Below, one piece after another: positions 20,301 to 27,038 of a stretch of DNA of 64,000 bases (within the stretch, counting starts at the first letter, position 1; each line of letters begins with the position of its first letter). The notes beneath the pieces were generated by a model. The model saw only the letters and a list, made by a program, of their open reading frames with translations, made no database searches and was not told where the DNA came from. The DNA comes from Deltaproteobacteria bacterium CG11_big_fil_rev_8_21_14_0_20_47_16 (lineage in GTDB: Bacteria; UBA10199; GCA-002796325; 1-14-0-20-47-16), in the NCBI GenBank assembly GCA_002796325.1, contig PCXA01000001.1, positions 372,743 to 436,742 on the forward strand. Direction: 5' to 3'. A program made the translations under genes and the position numbers.

Positions 20301-20432
20301 AACGGGTTGACTTTGGTCGGCTTCGTCATTTTCTTTGGGGAGCACAAAAAATTCACGATTCTCTGCGGCAATCGCCTCTTCAGTACGATCTTTTTGTTCA
20401 AGTGTTTTCCAGTAAGTAAGTTTGGTGCTCAT
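17370..20432 (-). CDS. actB: alternative complex III subunit B (Mo-bis-MGD-like plus iron-sulfur domains)
   Basis: 1,020 residues. A twin-arginine motif (R46-R47-DFLKLLG) lies unusually deep, after about 45 residues, as in other ActB proteins. The first ~740 residues have the molybdopterin-oxidoreductase fold, starting with CNECPAAC and a later CARGQ cysteine; in characterised ACIII no molybdenum cofactor is bound. The C-terminal domain carries the ferredoxin-like motifs CTGCSACVIAC, CQHCDNAPCETVC, CVGTRYCANNC and CTFC...CQQSC, enough for three 4Fe-4S clusters and one 3Fe-4S cluster. It moves electrons from quinol to the hemes of ActA and ActE. It is 16 bases after actA. Confidence 0.95.
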   Translation of the reverse strand: MSTKLTYWKTLEQKDRTEEAIAAENREFFVLPKENDEADQSQPVERRDFLKLLGMGAAMTAIAACARRPVEKIIPYLNKPEEITFGVPNWYASTCNECPAACGTLVKTREGRPIKMEGNPNHPVSKGGLCARGQASMVNLYDPDRLRGPVTMKRKAGAGESIEWGAVDSIIGTALDQISDGRGNVRVLMSTTTSPATKAAVQQFASAFRGGEVVWFDPISYENVIAAQELSYGTAVLPRYRFNKADYILSFGSDFLGTQISPVEFTKGFAAKRALDGKKPSMSRFTAIESVPSTTGDNADRRIPVKPGDELAVAAAIAHTLIIQQGHGAADAAVRSFLSSYDAKTVAASTGVDAKVIATVASELWANRGRGIVIGGQAAPGNTQALALELVVNLLNSALGNDGAMIDGTARPSNQALGSYAAALNLITEMMNGSVDLLLIRGVNPAYVFAANDLFAKASAKVPLIISFNDRLDETSEFVDYVCPDHHALESWGDAEPQRGVFSIQQPTISPLFNTRAFQESLLMWAQKSKCSAGALETYNNWYDFLRGYWQKTIYPTTGVNAPSFNAFWDSVLRDGVIVANHNDNGSSRSFRSSGFSTLPAASLNNSTDMYLTLYTPMGLYDGRHANNAWLQELPDPVTKITWDNYVSIAPATAKTLGLNKGDIIKVDTGSTQLEAPIHILPGMHPQGLAIAVGYGRTKSGKVGNGVGVNAFALAAINAKAANWTGIATKIQKTGSNMMLACTQGHQTMEGRPIVKEATFEEFAKNPHAGNEEHHHLITMWDKHKYPGHKWGMAINLNTCTGCSACVIACQAENNIPTVGKDQVARDRVMHWMRIDRYYKGDEANPEVVNQPMLCQHCDNAPCETVCPVIATAHSDEGLNQQIYNRCVGTRYCANNCPYKARKFNFLTYDSAANPEAPLHLMLNPEVTVRTRGVMEKCTFCVQRIEEKKSWAKDRGIALPDGELKTACQQSCPADAIVFGDANNPDSKLAKLMKNPRGYNLLAELNTAPAVTYLTKIRNV

Positions 20433-20448
20433 AAATTAGTTTCCTAAA

Positions 20449-20967
20449 TTAGCGATGGCACGTCACGCATTGCGTGGGTGCTTCTGGCGTCTGATCTCTG
20501 TGACAGTTAACACACCAACCCATGGTGAGTGGGGCCCATTGCTTGACGCGCGACATCTGGGATACGTCACCGTGACAGGTTTGGCATTCCACGCCTTTGG
20601 CAATGTGCCGTGCGTGGTTAAAATAGACGTAGTCGGGTAGATCATGCACTTTAACCCACTCAAAGGAATGACCTTCTTTGTACAGTTTGGTGAGTGTTTG
20701 AATGTTGGGTTTGTCGGTAGCGACAACAGAGTGACAGTTCATACAGACATTCATGCTGGGGATCGTGGCATGACGGGATTTATCCACTTGGCTGTGGCAG
20801 TATTGGCAAGGAATGTTGTTTTGGCCCGCGTGGATTGCGTGGCTAAACGGAATGGGCTGCTCAGGCGCATAGCCTTGGGCATTACCGATATTGTATAGGG
20901 TGTGAACAACGGTGAATCCGATCACCGCAACGACTGTCAGGGGTAGAATATACTTCATCGCAGACAC
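20449..20967 (-). CDS. actA: alternative complex III subunit A, pentaheme cytochrome c
   Basis: 172 residues from a GTG start with AGAGG seven bases upstream; an ATG three codons later is the alternative. One N-terminal helix (about 7-25) anchors it. Five CXXCH heme sites are present at 54-58, 75-79, 128-132, 152-156 and 167-171, the last ending the protein. ActA receives electrons from ActB at the periplasmic face. It is the first gene of the respiratory run; the 114-base gap to thyX should hold its promoter. Confidence 0.95.
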   Translation of the reverse strand: MSAMKYILPLTVVAVIGFTVVHTLYNIGNAQGYAPEQPIPFSHAIHAGQNNIPCQYCHSQVDKSRHATIPSMNVCMNCHSVVATDKPNIQTLTKLYKEGHSFEWVKVHDLPDYVYFNHARHIAKGVECQTCHGDVSQMSRVKQWAPLTMGWCVNCHRDQTPEAPTQCVTCHR

Positions 20968-20984
20968 GTGAGAGCCTCTTTTAG

Positions 20985-21013
20985 GTAGCGTTATTTTTTT
21001 GGAGCGACGCTAC
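20985..21013. promoter_or_regulatory. inverted repeat in the actA leader
   Basis: A perfect 7-base inverted repeat, GTAGCGT (20985-20991) and ACGCTAC (21007-21013), with a 15-base spacer. It lies 18-46 bases upstream of the actA start. A possible -10 box (TATAAA on the minus strand, 21046-21051) lies further up, so the repeat would be inside the leader RNA. It could be an operator or an mRNA stem; no family is recognised. Confidence 0.4.
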
Positions 21014-21081
21014 TTAGCGAAATTAAGACTCTAGCGTCCAGAAAATTTATACAAAAAATTGGAATTTAATGAATTGAAAGA

Positions 21082-21975
21082 CTACTCTTTATTAAGGGTT
21101 TGACAGAGTTCTTCGATTTCACGGCGAACAGTACTCTCTGATGCGCCGTCTTCCTGTAGTTGCGCGGTGCGACGCTTTTCAAGCTCATCCCAGAGTTTGT
21201 GTTCGGTCAAAAGTTGAGAAATGAGGTTGCGCTCGCTGCATGCGAGTTTTGCGGCGTTCAAACTAAATTCTTCGAAGGCTTCCCATGCGATTGGGCAGTA
21301 TTGTTTGACGAATGTGGCCATGGCATCGGCAAAAACCCGAATTTCGAGTTGGGCATGGGCATCCATGCGCAGGCGCAAGAAGTGGAGCAGGTTGTGCAGG
21401 TCACACTTCCAATACCATTCCGTGTAGAGGGAGAGGGGTAGATTGACCCGGGCGACCTCGCGGGCGGTGCCGGCTGCAATGGCTTCCTCGTAATGCTTAT
21501 ATAATAGACGTTGATCGGCCTTAAATTGTTCGGAAAGCTCGGAAGATTTGGAATTATCGACCGATTCTGAGCTGGACCCCTGGCGATTGCTGCTGCCTTG
21601 GAGCCGGAAGTCTTCCGGACGGGGCTCCCAAAAGGTGTCTTCCATGACCGAATAACGACCACTGATTTCATTCACATTGGCAGTGCGGTGACGGATCCAT
21701 TGGCGCGCGACAAAAATGGGACATTTGACGTGAAATTTGAATTCCACCATTTCAAATGGCGTCGTGTGCTGGTGTTTCATTAAATATCGGATGAGTCCGC
21801 GATCGGCACGCACATTTTTGGTGCCTTTTCCGTAAGAAACACGTGCGGATTGCACGATAGACTGGTCATTTCCCATGACATCGACCAAGCGGACAAACCC
21901 GTGATCAAGACAGCGGATGCTGTTGTCATCTGTGTTTGCGGGTGGTGTGTGGGATTCGGGTTCGATTTCGCTCAT
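21082..21975 (-). CDS. thyX: FAD-dependent thymidylate synthase ThyX
   Basis: 297 residues. The ThyX signature RHRxxxxNExSxRY is complete: R95-H-R, N102-E, S105, R107-Y108. The enzyme makes dTMP from dUMP using methylene-tetrahydrofolate, with FAD and NADPH. The later RMDAHAQLEIR segment is also typical. A Ser/Gln-rich insertion follows the signature (around residues 125-150) and makes the protein longer than most ThyX enzymes (about 220-250 residues). There is no Shine-Dalgarno sequence before the ATG; a promoter-like pair lies so close that the mRNA may be leaderless. Confidence 0.95.
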   Translation of the reverse strand: MSEIEPESHTPPANTDDNSIRCLDHGFVRLVDVMGNDQSIVQSARVSYGKGTKNVRADRGLIRYLMKHQHTTPFEMVEFKFHVKCPIFVARQWIRHRTANVNEISGRYSVMEDTFWEPRPEDFRLQGSSNRQGSSSESVDNSKSSELSEQFKADQRLLYKHYEEAIAAGTAREVARVNLPLSLYTEWYWKCDLHNLLHFLRLRMDAHAQLEIRVFADAMATFVKQYCPIAWEAFEEFSLNAAKLACSERNLISQLLTEHKLWDELEKRRTAQLQEDGASESTVRREIEELCQTLNKE

Positions 21976-21981
21976 ATGCCA

Positions 21982-22010
21982 GTGCTACGATTTTGCATGA
22001 GTGGTGTCAA
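21982..22010 (-). promoter_or_regulatory. candidate thyX promoter, possibly leaderless
   Basis: On the minus strand TTGACA (22005-22010) is followed after 17 bases by TAGCAC (21982-21987). Only six bases then separate the -10 box from the thyX ATG, so transcription would begin at or next to the start codon. The -35 box is perfect; the -10 box is weak (three of six). Confidence 0.4.
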
Positions 22011-22016
22011 GCGATG

Positions 22017-22706
22017 TCATTCACCTTGCCATGTAGTTTGCCGCACATCGGGGATGCGTAGAATGTCGTAGAACCATTCAGCATGATCCGGGTGCACTTT
22101 GCAGTACGTTAGTTCCATAAAACAGATGCCATCTTTGCGTGTAATCGGAAACTGGGCGGGGTCTTTGCCAAGTTCCATCAACATTTGATGAATCTCGGTC
22201 ATGGTGTGGGGATTTTCGCGGAACGAAATGCGAACGGTTGTGAATCGGCACTTACCCAGAACAAGGATTTCCAGTTTGCCCACGCCAATTAAGATCAGCA
22301 AAACAAAAACAGCGACCATAAATCCAAAGAGGGGAAAGCCCAGCCCGACGACCACGCCAATTGCGGCCACGACCCAAAGGGTCGCTGCGCTGGTGAGGCC
22401 GGTGATATGTCCACGTGCCTGGATGATGCAGCCGGCGCCGATAAAACCCATGCCAACGACCACTTGGCCGGCCATGCGGGTGGCATCGCCTCCGCTCGTG
22501 TGGATGCCCAAGATCATTTCGGCTGCAATCACATAGAGCGCGGCGCCCACGCAGATGAGGGCATTGGTGCGCACGCCAGCGGATTTACGGTGGAGTTCTC
22601 GCTCAATGCCAATCATGGAGCCACAGATGGCTGCCATCAAAAGTTTGACAAAGCTGTGGATCGGAAATTGGTTTAAAAAGGCCAATTCGCGCAACATTTC
22701 TTCCAT
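22017..22706 (-). CDS. MgtC/SapB family membrane protein
   Basis: 229 residues. The N-terminal part has four transmembrane helices with the family marks GSMIGIERELHRKSAGVRTNA (in two parts), VVGMGFIGAGCI and GLTSAATLWVVAAIG. The C-terminal ~80 residues form a soluble, ACT-like domain as in Salmonella MgtC. Such proteins are linked to growth in low Mg2+ and, in pathogens, to survival in host cells; the biochemical role here is not known. A perfect -10 box TATAAT on the minus strand (22715-22720) lies eight bases before the ATG with no ribosome-binding site. Confidence 0.9.
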   Translation of the reverse strand: MEEMLRELAFLNQFPIHSFVKLLMAAICGSMIGIERELHRKSAGVRTNALICVGAALYVIAAEMILGIHTSGGDATRMAGQVVVGMGFIGAGCIIQARGHITGLTSAATLWVVAAIGVVVGLGFPLFGFMVAVFVLLILIGVGKLEILVLGKCRFTTVRISFRENPHTMTEIHQMLMELGKDPAQFPITRKDGICFMELTYCKVHPDHAEWFYDILRIPDVRQTTWQGE

Positions 22707-22813
22707 AAGGAGTGATTATATCCACTTTTTGTCAAACTGCCCAGCGAGAATTGGTTTGAGTATTGACAAGGCTAAGAGTGGCGTGCGAGGAGCATGCCTG
22801 CAAAAAAGAAGTG

Positions 22814-22904
22814 GGAGGGGTGGCCGAGTGGCTGAAGGCGGCGGTTTGCTAAACCGTTATACGGACCAAAATCTGTATCGGGGGTTCGAATCCCCCCTCC
22901 TCCG
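22814..22904 (+). tRNA. tRNA-Ser(GCU)
   Basis: 91 bases of class II (long variable arm) tRNA. The acceptor stem is GGAGGGG/CTCCTCC with one G-T pair, discriminator G. The anticodon loop is TTGCTAA, giving anticodon GCU for AGC/AGU serine codons. The T arm is GGGGG-TTCGAAT-CCCCC, and the variable arm stem is ATACGG/CTGTAT. CCA is not encoded (GCA follows). TTGACA at 22763-22768 could be its -35 box, though no good -10 box follows. Confidence 0.96.
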
Positions 22905-22910
22905 CAAACC

Positions 22911-22948
22911 TAAGGTGTCTGACTCGAGTCAGACACCTTATTTCTTTT
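22911..22948 (+). terminator. Rho-independent terminator after tRNA-Ser(GCU)
   Basis: A perfect 30-base palindrome (22911-22940) with CTCGAG at its centre, followed by TTTCTTTT. It starts six bases after the tRNA 3' end. Its perfection and length are more than a terminator needs (see findings). Confidence 0.85.
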
Positions 22949-22952
22949 AAAA

Positions 22953-23222
22953 ATGAAAACAGTTGATTCCGACAAATTAAAGGCATTGCAGGTGATTCCA
23001 GGGGTGGGGAAGAGTGTTTCTCAAGACTTGTGGGATATTGGGATTCGGTCGGTTGCAGATTTGAAGGGACAGTGTGCCGAGACCCTGTATGAAAAATCCA
23101 ACCTTCACGCGGGAACGATTCAAGATAGATGTTTACTGTATGTTTTTAGGTGTGCGATTTATTATGCTGAACAAACAACGTATGACCCTGAAAAATTAAA
23201 ATGGTGGAACTGGAAAGATTAA
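22953..23222 (+). CDS. helix-hairpin-helix protein of the Cdd1 (pathogenicity locus) family
   Basis: 89 residues. It begins with a helix-hairpin-helix (LQVIPGVGKSVSQDLWDIGI, about 11-30), a non-specific nucleic-acid-binding element, followed by SVADLKG and the conserved DRCLLYVFRCAIYYAE and KLKWWNWKD end. This is the pattern of the Cdd1 family, named from a Clostridioides difficile locus but spread widely; its function is not established. It lies 18 bases before efp on the same strand, so the two may be co-transcribed. Confidence 0.85.
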   Translation: MKTVDSDKLKALQVIPGVGKSVSQDLWDIGIRSVADLKGQCAETLYEKSNLHAGTIQDRCLLYVFRCAIYYAEQTTYDPEKLKWWNWKD

Positions 23223-23240
23223 CATCGAGAAAGGATTTTT

Positions 23241-23792
23241 ATGATTTCTGCAACACAAGTTCGTGTGGGTAATATTTTAAAAATCGATAACGTTTTGTAT
23301 CGTGTATTAAAGGTTGTGCATATCACGCCAGGCAAAGGGAATGCGCAAATTCAGGCCGATGTGCGTAACATTCGCACGGGTATCAAAAACAACATGCGTT
23401 TCCGTCCGTCGGAGTCGATTGAAAAAGTGGATACCGATTCTACAGATATTACATTTTTGTACCAAGATGGTGATATCTTTCACTTCATGAATCCAGAAAC
23501 GTATGAACAGTTGGAATTGTCTCAATCACTGGTTGAAGACGTAACGCGCTACTTGCGCCCTGAAGCGGTAGTGACATTGCTCACCTGTGATGGTGAACGG
23601 ATTAGTGTGAGCTTGCCGCAGCGTATGAGTTTTACGGTGGCCGAATGTGATCCACCATCCAAGGGAATTGCCGGTGCAACAAAAGATGCAACAGTGGATA
23701 ATGGTGCGGTGTTTAAGGTGCCACTCTTCATTAAACCAGGTGATACCATTATTATTAACACTGAAGATGGCGAGTATTTCGAACGCGGTTAG
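23241..23792 (+). CDS. efp: translation elongation factor P
   Basis: 183 residues, three beta-barrel domains. The tip of domain I reads TPGKGNA with Lys32, the residue that relieves stalling at polyproline and can be lysinylated by EpmA; no epm gene is visible in the window. The ending GDTIIINTEDGEYFERG is typical. A good AGAAAGGA site precedes the ATG. The stop overlaps the convergent lipoprotein gene by four bases. Confidence 0.97.
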   Translation: MISATQVRVGNILKIDNVLYRVLKVVHITPGKGNAQIQADVRNIRTGIKNNMRFRPSESIEKVDTDSTDITFLYQDGDIFHFMNPETYEQLELSQSLVEDVTRYLRPEAVVTLLTCDGERISVSLPQRMSFTVAECDPPSKGIAGATKDATVDNGAVFKVPLFIKPGDTIIINTEDGEYFERG

Positions 23793-24241
23793 TTGTTTGA
23801 AAATGAAAATTCGTAAGTCGTTGTTCCAGTCGTATCCTGAAACGTCCATCCTGCATCAGATGCGGGTGTTGTGAGCACTAAAACACAGCCCACCGTTGTC
23901 GGCATTGTTAAAAATGTATTGGCTGTGAGTGTGCCTGTTGCGTTGGTGATGCTAACTTCTGCATTGGTAGGGGTATAGTAGCTGGAGCCCGGGCTTGTAT
24001 TACCGCCGCAATAAATCGCGCTTACGGCATTGGTTAAATCGGTTTCCAATTCTGCAACTGTAAGGTCTGGGTTGGTGGGTGTTGCCACCGTAAAAGTCAT
24101 GGTGACGGATGTGAATGCACCCGTGATAGTTGTTTCTGTTAACGTGTATGATGTTGTGTTCGTGCTACCACCGCCACTAGAGTAAGAACCGCATGCAGTT
24201 AGCATTGAAAAGGCAATGATAAGAGCTGTGTGTTTAAGCAT
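23789..24241 (-). CDS. Thr/Ser-rich small lipoprotein
   Basis: 150 residues with a lipoprotein signal peptide (lipobox LTAC, Cys17), then a Ser/Gly linker and a Thr-rich, beta-strand-like domain. The mature domain has two further cysteines (AIYCGG and GCVLV), probably one disulfide. I recognise no family. It is convergent with efp and follows two other small exported proteins on the same strand, with a terminator in between. Confidence 0.75.
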   Translation of the reverse strand: MLKHTALIIAFSMLTACGSYSSGGGSTNTTSYTLTETTITGAFTSVTMTFTVATPTNPDLTVAELETDLTNAVSAIYCGGNTSPGSSYYTPTNAEVSITNATGTLTANTFLTMPTTVGCVLVLTTPASDAGWTFQDTTGTTTYEFSFSNN

Positions 24242-24290
24242 ATTGGGTCTATATCATGTTCGTTTGTACTCTCGTCAAAGTTTAATGCGT

Positions 24291-24325
24291 ATAAAAAAGA
24301 AAGGGGGCTTTGCAGCCCCCTTTCT
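24291..24325 (-). terminator. Rho-independent terminator of the 24346-25151 operon
   Basis: A perfect 12-base stem (AGAAAGGGGGCT/AGCCCCCTTTCT) with a four-base loop, running on the minus strand into TTTTTTAT. It follows the stop of the gene at 24346 by about 20 bases. Confidence 0.9.
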
Positions 24326-24345
24326 GTCATATCTATTCAGTCTGC

Positions 24346-25014
24346 TTATAATCTAAATCCAAAGTCTGGTGGGTTCATGTCGCAAGATCCAGTGGTGACA
24401 CCGTCGATTTTGCCCGTGGTGTTGAAGACAAATGTACCTGTGGTTGTTGAGCTAAACACCACGCTACCATTCATCTTAAATGCAGTTGCAGCAAAGTCAG
24501 AAGACGTAGGTGGTAGGAATGGGTTGTTAGTACTGGCACCGGATGTTGTTGTTGCAGATGTGCTTAAATACAAAAATACGGTATCTGTCGAATTTGTTGA
24601 GATGCTACCTGTGCAAGTGCTGGTGGTTCCCGTTTCAGGGTCTTGGGTTGTTGGGGCCCCGCTGCCATAATCTTTGCAAACGTCAATGGTTGTCGACGAA
24701 CCGGCTGTGCACGCCCCGTCTGTAGCTTCAGGTACAAACGTCACCTGATCCGACATTTTCATAATAACACATTCATATGTGCCAGCAGCGACGGTTGTGA
24801 CGGATCCAAATGAGCCGCCAGCGACCATGTCCACAGCTCTGCCAGTGGAGCCGAAGTCGGCAACTTGAAAGGGCGCTGTGCATAGTGGGCTAGCTGAGAA
24901 ATAGGCTTTATATACGGTTACTGTTGTTGATGTTGCATTGGTTGTGGCTTGAGCAGCAGATGCTGCTGTTAAGAGCATGAGCATAATAAACAGCTTTTGT
25001 ATTGGATTTTTCAT
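24346..25014 (-). CDS. exported Thr/Ser-rich protein
   Basis: 222 residues with a Sec signal peptide (MLLTAASAAQA then TTNATS). The mature protein is low in charge and rich in Thr, Ser and Gly. Six cysteines lie in the body (PLCTAPF, TYECVIM, GACTAG, DVCKDYG, STCTGS, GSCDMNPP), and should form disulfides in the periplasm or outside. No family recognised. Its start overlaps the stop of the 46-residue lipoprotein gene by four bases (ATGA), and a terminator follows, so the pair is a two-gene operon. Confidence 0.75.
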   Translation of the reverse strand: MKNPIQKLFIMLMLLTAASAAQATTNATSTTVTVYKAYFSASPLCTAPFQVADFGSTGRAVDMVAGGSFGSVTTVAAGTYECVIMKMSDQVTFVPEATDGACTAGSSTTIDVCKDYGSGAPTTQDPETGTTSTCTGSISTNSTDTVFLYLSTSATTTSGASTNNPFLPPTSSDFAATAFKMNGSVVFSSTTTGTFVFNTTGKIDGVTTGSCDMNPPDFGFRL

Positions 25015-25151
25015 GATGCGGCTCCATCGATTGTGAGTGTGGGATTTGTTGTTGAAGATGTTGCAGCAGAACTACCGCAGCCATGAATGCTGACCGCGAC
25101 AACGCCCAGAGCCACAAACATAAGCCCCAAGATTAGTAGCTTTTTTGACAT
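25011..25151 (-). CDS. 46-residue small lipoprotein
   Basis: Start at the ATG ending at 25151, which has GGGGGAT six bases upstream; a longer frame to 25196 lacks such a site. A long hydrophobic signal (about 4-20) ends at SIHGC, with Cys25 as the likely lipid-bearing residue, although His at -2 is unusual. The mature peptide is only about 22 residues of Ser, Ala and Thr. It is coupled by a four-base overlap to the next exported protein, and may be its membrane partner; this is inference. Confidence 0.6.
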   Translation of the reverse strand: MSKKLLILGLMFVALGVVAVSIHGCGSSAATSSTTNPTLTIDGAAS

Positions 25152-25217
25152 GATATCCCCCTTTTTGGATAAGTTGAGGGGAATAGTATACAACATTGTT
25201 GGTATTATGTGGAGAAC

Positions 25218-26885
25218 TTATTTTCCAGCTGCGGCAATGTGCAAAACCAGTGTGATGCCGTGTTCGTCACCCAGTCGAATGGTCATGGTGGTTGCGTTGG
25301 GTCCAATGTCAAATGCCTGTCCACGATGGGTGATAGTGATGGGTGATTTGCCTGGCAATTGCACTGTAGTACCGTTTGTAGAGTTCATGTCGGTGACCGT
25401 AATGACGCGCCAATGCATGTTGATATCCAGGTCGGCATGGATGTCAGAGACGTGTTTGTTGCGTGAAACAATATCGGCGAGGGGATGGCGGCCAATGCGG
25501 TACTCTTGAATGCCCTTTGCTGGAACATTCATATGGAACTCTTGATCATATGGGACAATTTCCCATGGCGTCTCGGAAGGCCCTTTGACTGCAACTTTGA
25601 TAGCGTTCAATGTTCTTCGTGCGCGGTTTGCTTTCCATTCATCGCTGCCGCGTGCAATTTTTCTTAATATGGAAACAACAGACGGCACTCTCCCAGCGGG
25701 GTTGCCCCAGTTTGCCAATTGATTGAAGATTTTACTAAAATGAAACTCGGTATTTGCGCGAGCTGTTGAATCTGCCATGTCGTATGGTTCAAGATAGCCA
25801 TGCAGTTCTTTGGCTAAAATGGGGGCGGCCTCTTGGATGCCTGCTTCATCCAGTTGACCAAGGTGCTTGTAGGCAGCCCTGTTGATTTCACTAATACCAG
25901 GATAGTACCGTCTTTCAGCAAAGTTGACGTACCTGTGCCAGGTGGCAAGGTGGGCATAAGTCTCAGGTGTTGCAGTGTTAGACTTGGCAATCTCGATCAG
26001 GGAATCACACGCAACGTCGTGTACTAAGTGTGTTGCTGTGTCGGCAATGTCGGTTAGGGTGCGCACTATAGATGCATCGGCGAATCGCCATTTCCCTAAT
26101 ACCCTGATCGCTGCAGTACGCTGATGTGGGTACGGTGACATTTCATTGCGTGCCAGTCGTATTAAGCTTGGAATATGAGTGGTGCTGATCTTTTCTGGAT
26201 ACTCTGCAAGTTGTCGTAGTGTTGCGTTTAGTATGTGTGTGGGTGTTTCAGCATGTTCCAGTGCTACTAAAATAGGATCTCTGGGGAGTGCGATCACCTT
26301 AGCGTCTGTGGTTTTTGGGGCTGCAGCGTCACCAGCTACGGCACCTCGCTCAGGGTGACGCATCCATATATCAAACGGATCAGCTGTTTGGGAGCGCAAC
26401 TTGTTGATGCGTGTGAGTCCTTCGTTGGTGAGGCGGGCGGCTTCAGGTGCCGCAAGTGCTGTTGTCTTAAACATGGCGCGACCACCCATGATTGTAAGGA
26501 CTTGGATGGTTATGCCATCCAATGCGCGGTGCACTCCCTCTGCAGTTCGGCCTTCAGCCATCAAGTGACCGCCGCGGATGATTTCATCGCTGGCTGCCAA
26601 AACGGCATCCGGGATGGCGCCAATGGTTGTTATGGGATCGGTAAGTATGCCGCCCACAAAGCCGATAAATCCCGATGTAAGTTTATGGGGTGTGTTGACA
26701 AACCAAGAGCTTAAACCGTGGATGGTTGATAGCGTCCCAAATCCGAGTTTGGCAGGAATGGATTCTGCCTGACGAAATTCGGCGTCAATCCGGCGCTCTT
26801 CATTGAGAGTATAAATATCAGCGTTTTGGCTGCTGTTGAGATACCAGTCATACGCATCACTGATGATCGGAATGTAAATAGACAT
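25218..26885 (-). CDS. FHA-domain protein with helical-repeat middle
   Basis: 555 residues from the ATG ending at 26885, just after a good -10 box; the frame runs further up but would pass the alaC start and lacks a site there. The N-terminal ~150 residues include Gly-rich, weakly hydrophobic stretches (SGFIGFVGGILTDPITTIGAIP). The middle, about 190-430, looks like HEAT/ARM-type helical repeats (SLIRLARNEMS, RTAAIRVLGKWRF). The last ~100 residues are an FHA domain with IGRH, S-x-x-H and NSTNGT, the phosphothreonine-binding residues. A second, much larger FHA protein is encoded at 36453-53225. No kinase gene is seen in the window. Confidence 0.85.
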   Translation of the reverse strand: MSIYIPIISDAYDWYLNSSQNADIYTLNEERRIDAEFRQAESIPAKLGFGTLSTIHGLSSWFVNTPHKLTSGFIGFVGGILTDPITTIGAIPDAVLAASDEIIRGGHLMAEGRTAEGVHRALDGITIQVLTIMGGRAMFKTTALAAPEAARLTNEGLTRINKLRSQTADPFDIWMRHPERGAVAGDAAAPKTTDAKVIALPRDPILVALEHAETPTHILNATLRQLAEYPEKISTTHIPSLIRLARNEMSPYPHQRTAAIRVLGKWRFADASIVRTLTDIADTATHLVHDVACDSLIEIAKSNTATPETYAHLATWHRYVNFAERRYYPGISEINRAAYKHLGQLDEAGIQEAAPILAKELHGYLEPYDMADSTARANTEFHFSKIFNQLANWGNPAGRVPSVVSILRKIARGSDEWKANRARRTLNAIKVAVKGPSETPWEIVPYDQEFHMNVPAKGIQEYRIGRHPLADIVSRNKHVSDIHADLDINMHWRVITVTDMNSTNGTTVQLPGKSPITITHRGQAFDIGPNATTMTIRLGDEHGITLVLHIAAAGK

Positions 26886-26907
26886 AAAGGGTTTCCTTAT
26901 ACCACAA

Positions 26908-26937
26908 ATTATAGGGTACTGTAGTGTGACTAGTGAA
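26908..26937 (-). promoter_or_regulatory. candidate promoter of the FHA/helical-repeat gene
   Basis: On the minus strand TTCACT (26932-26937), an 18-base spacer and a perfect TATAAT (26908-26913), 22 bases before the ATG at 26885. AAGGA lies between. A sigma-70-type promoter is likely. Confidence 0.55.
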
Positions 26938-27038
26938 TGATCGGCAGAATTACATAATAGTTGCGTGACATCTTTGTGACAAAAACGGCCCATTTTTGTC
27001 TTGGATTTTTCCCGTCTTGGTTGTAACACGCGCCCCCT

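Noticed and set aside
17370..20432. Molybdenum-dependent oxidoreductase such as a polysulfide or nitrate reductase
   Set aside because: The fused iron-sulfur domain, pentaheme ActA, two NrfD-like subunits and DUF3341 protein identify alternative complex III.
22763..22791. Full promoter for tRNA-Ser(GCU)
   Set aside because: TTGACA is perfect but no -10-like hexamer follows at 16-18 bases, so only a mention is justified.
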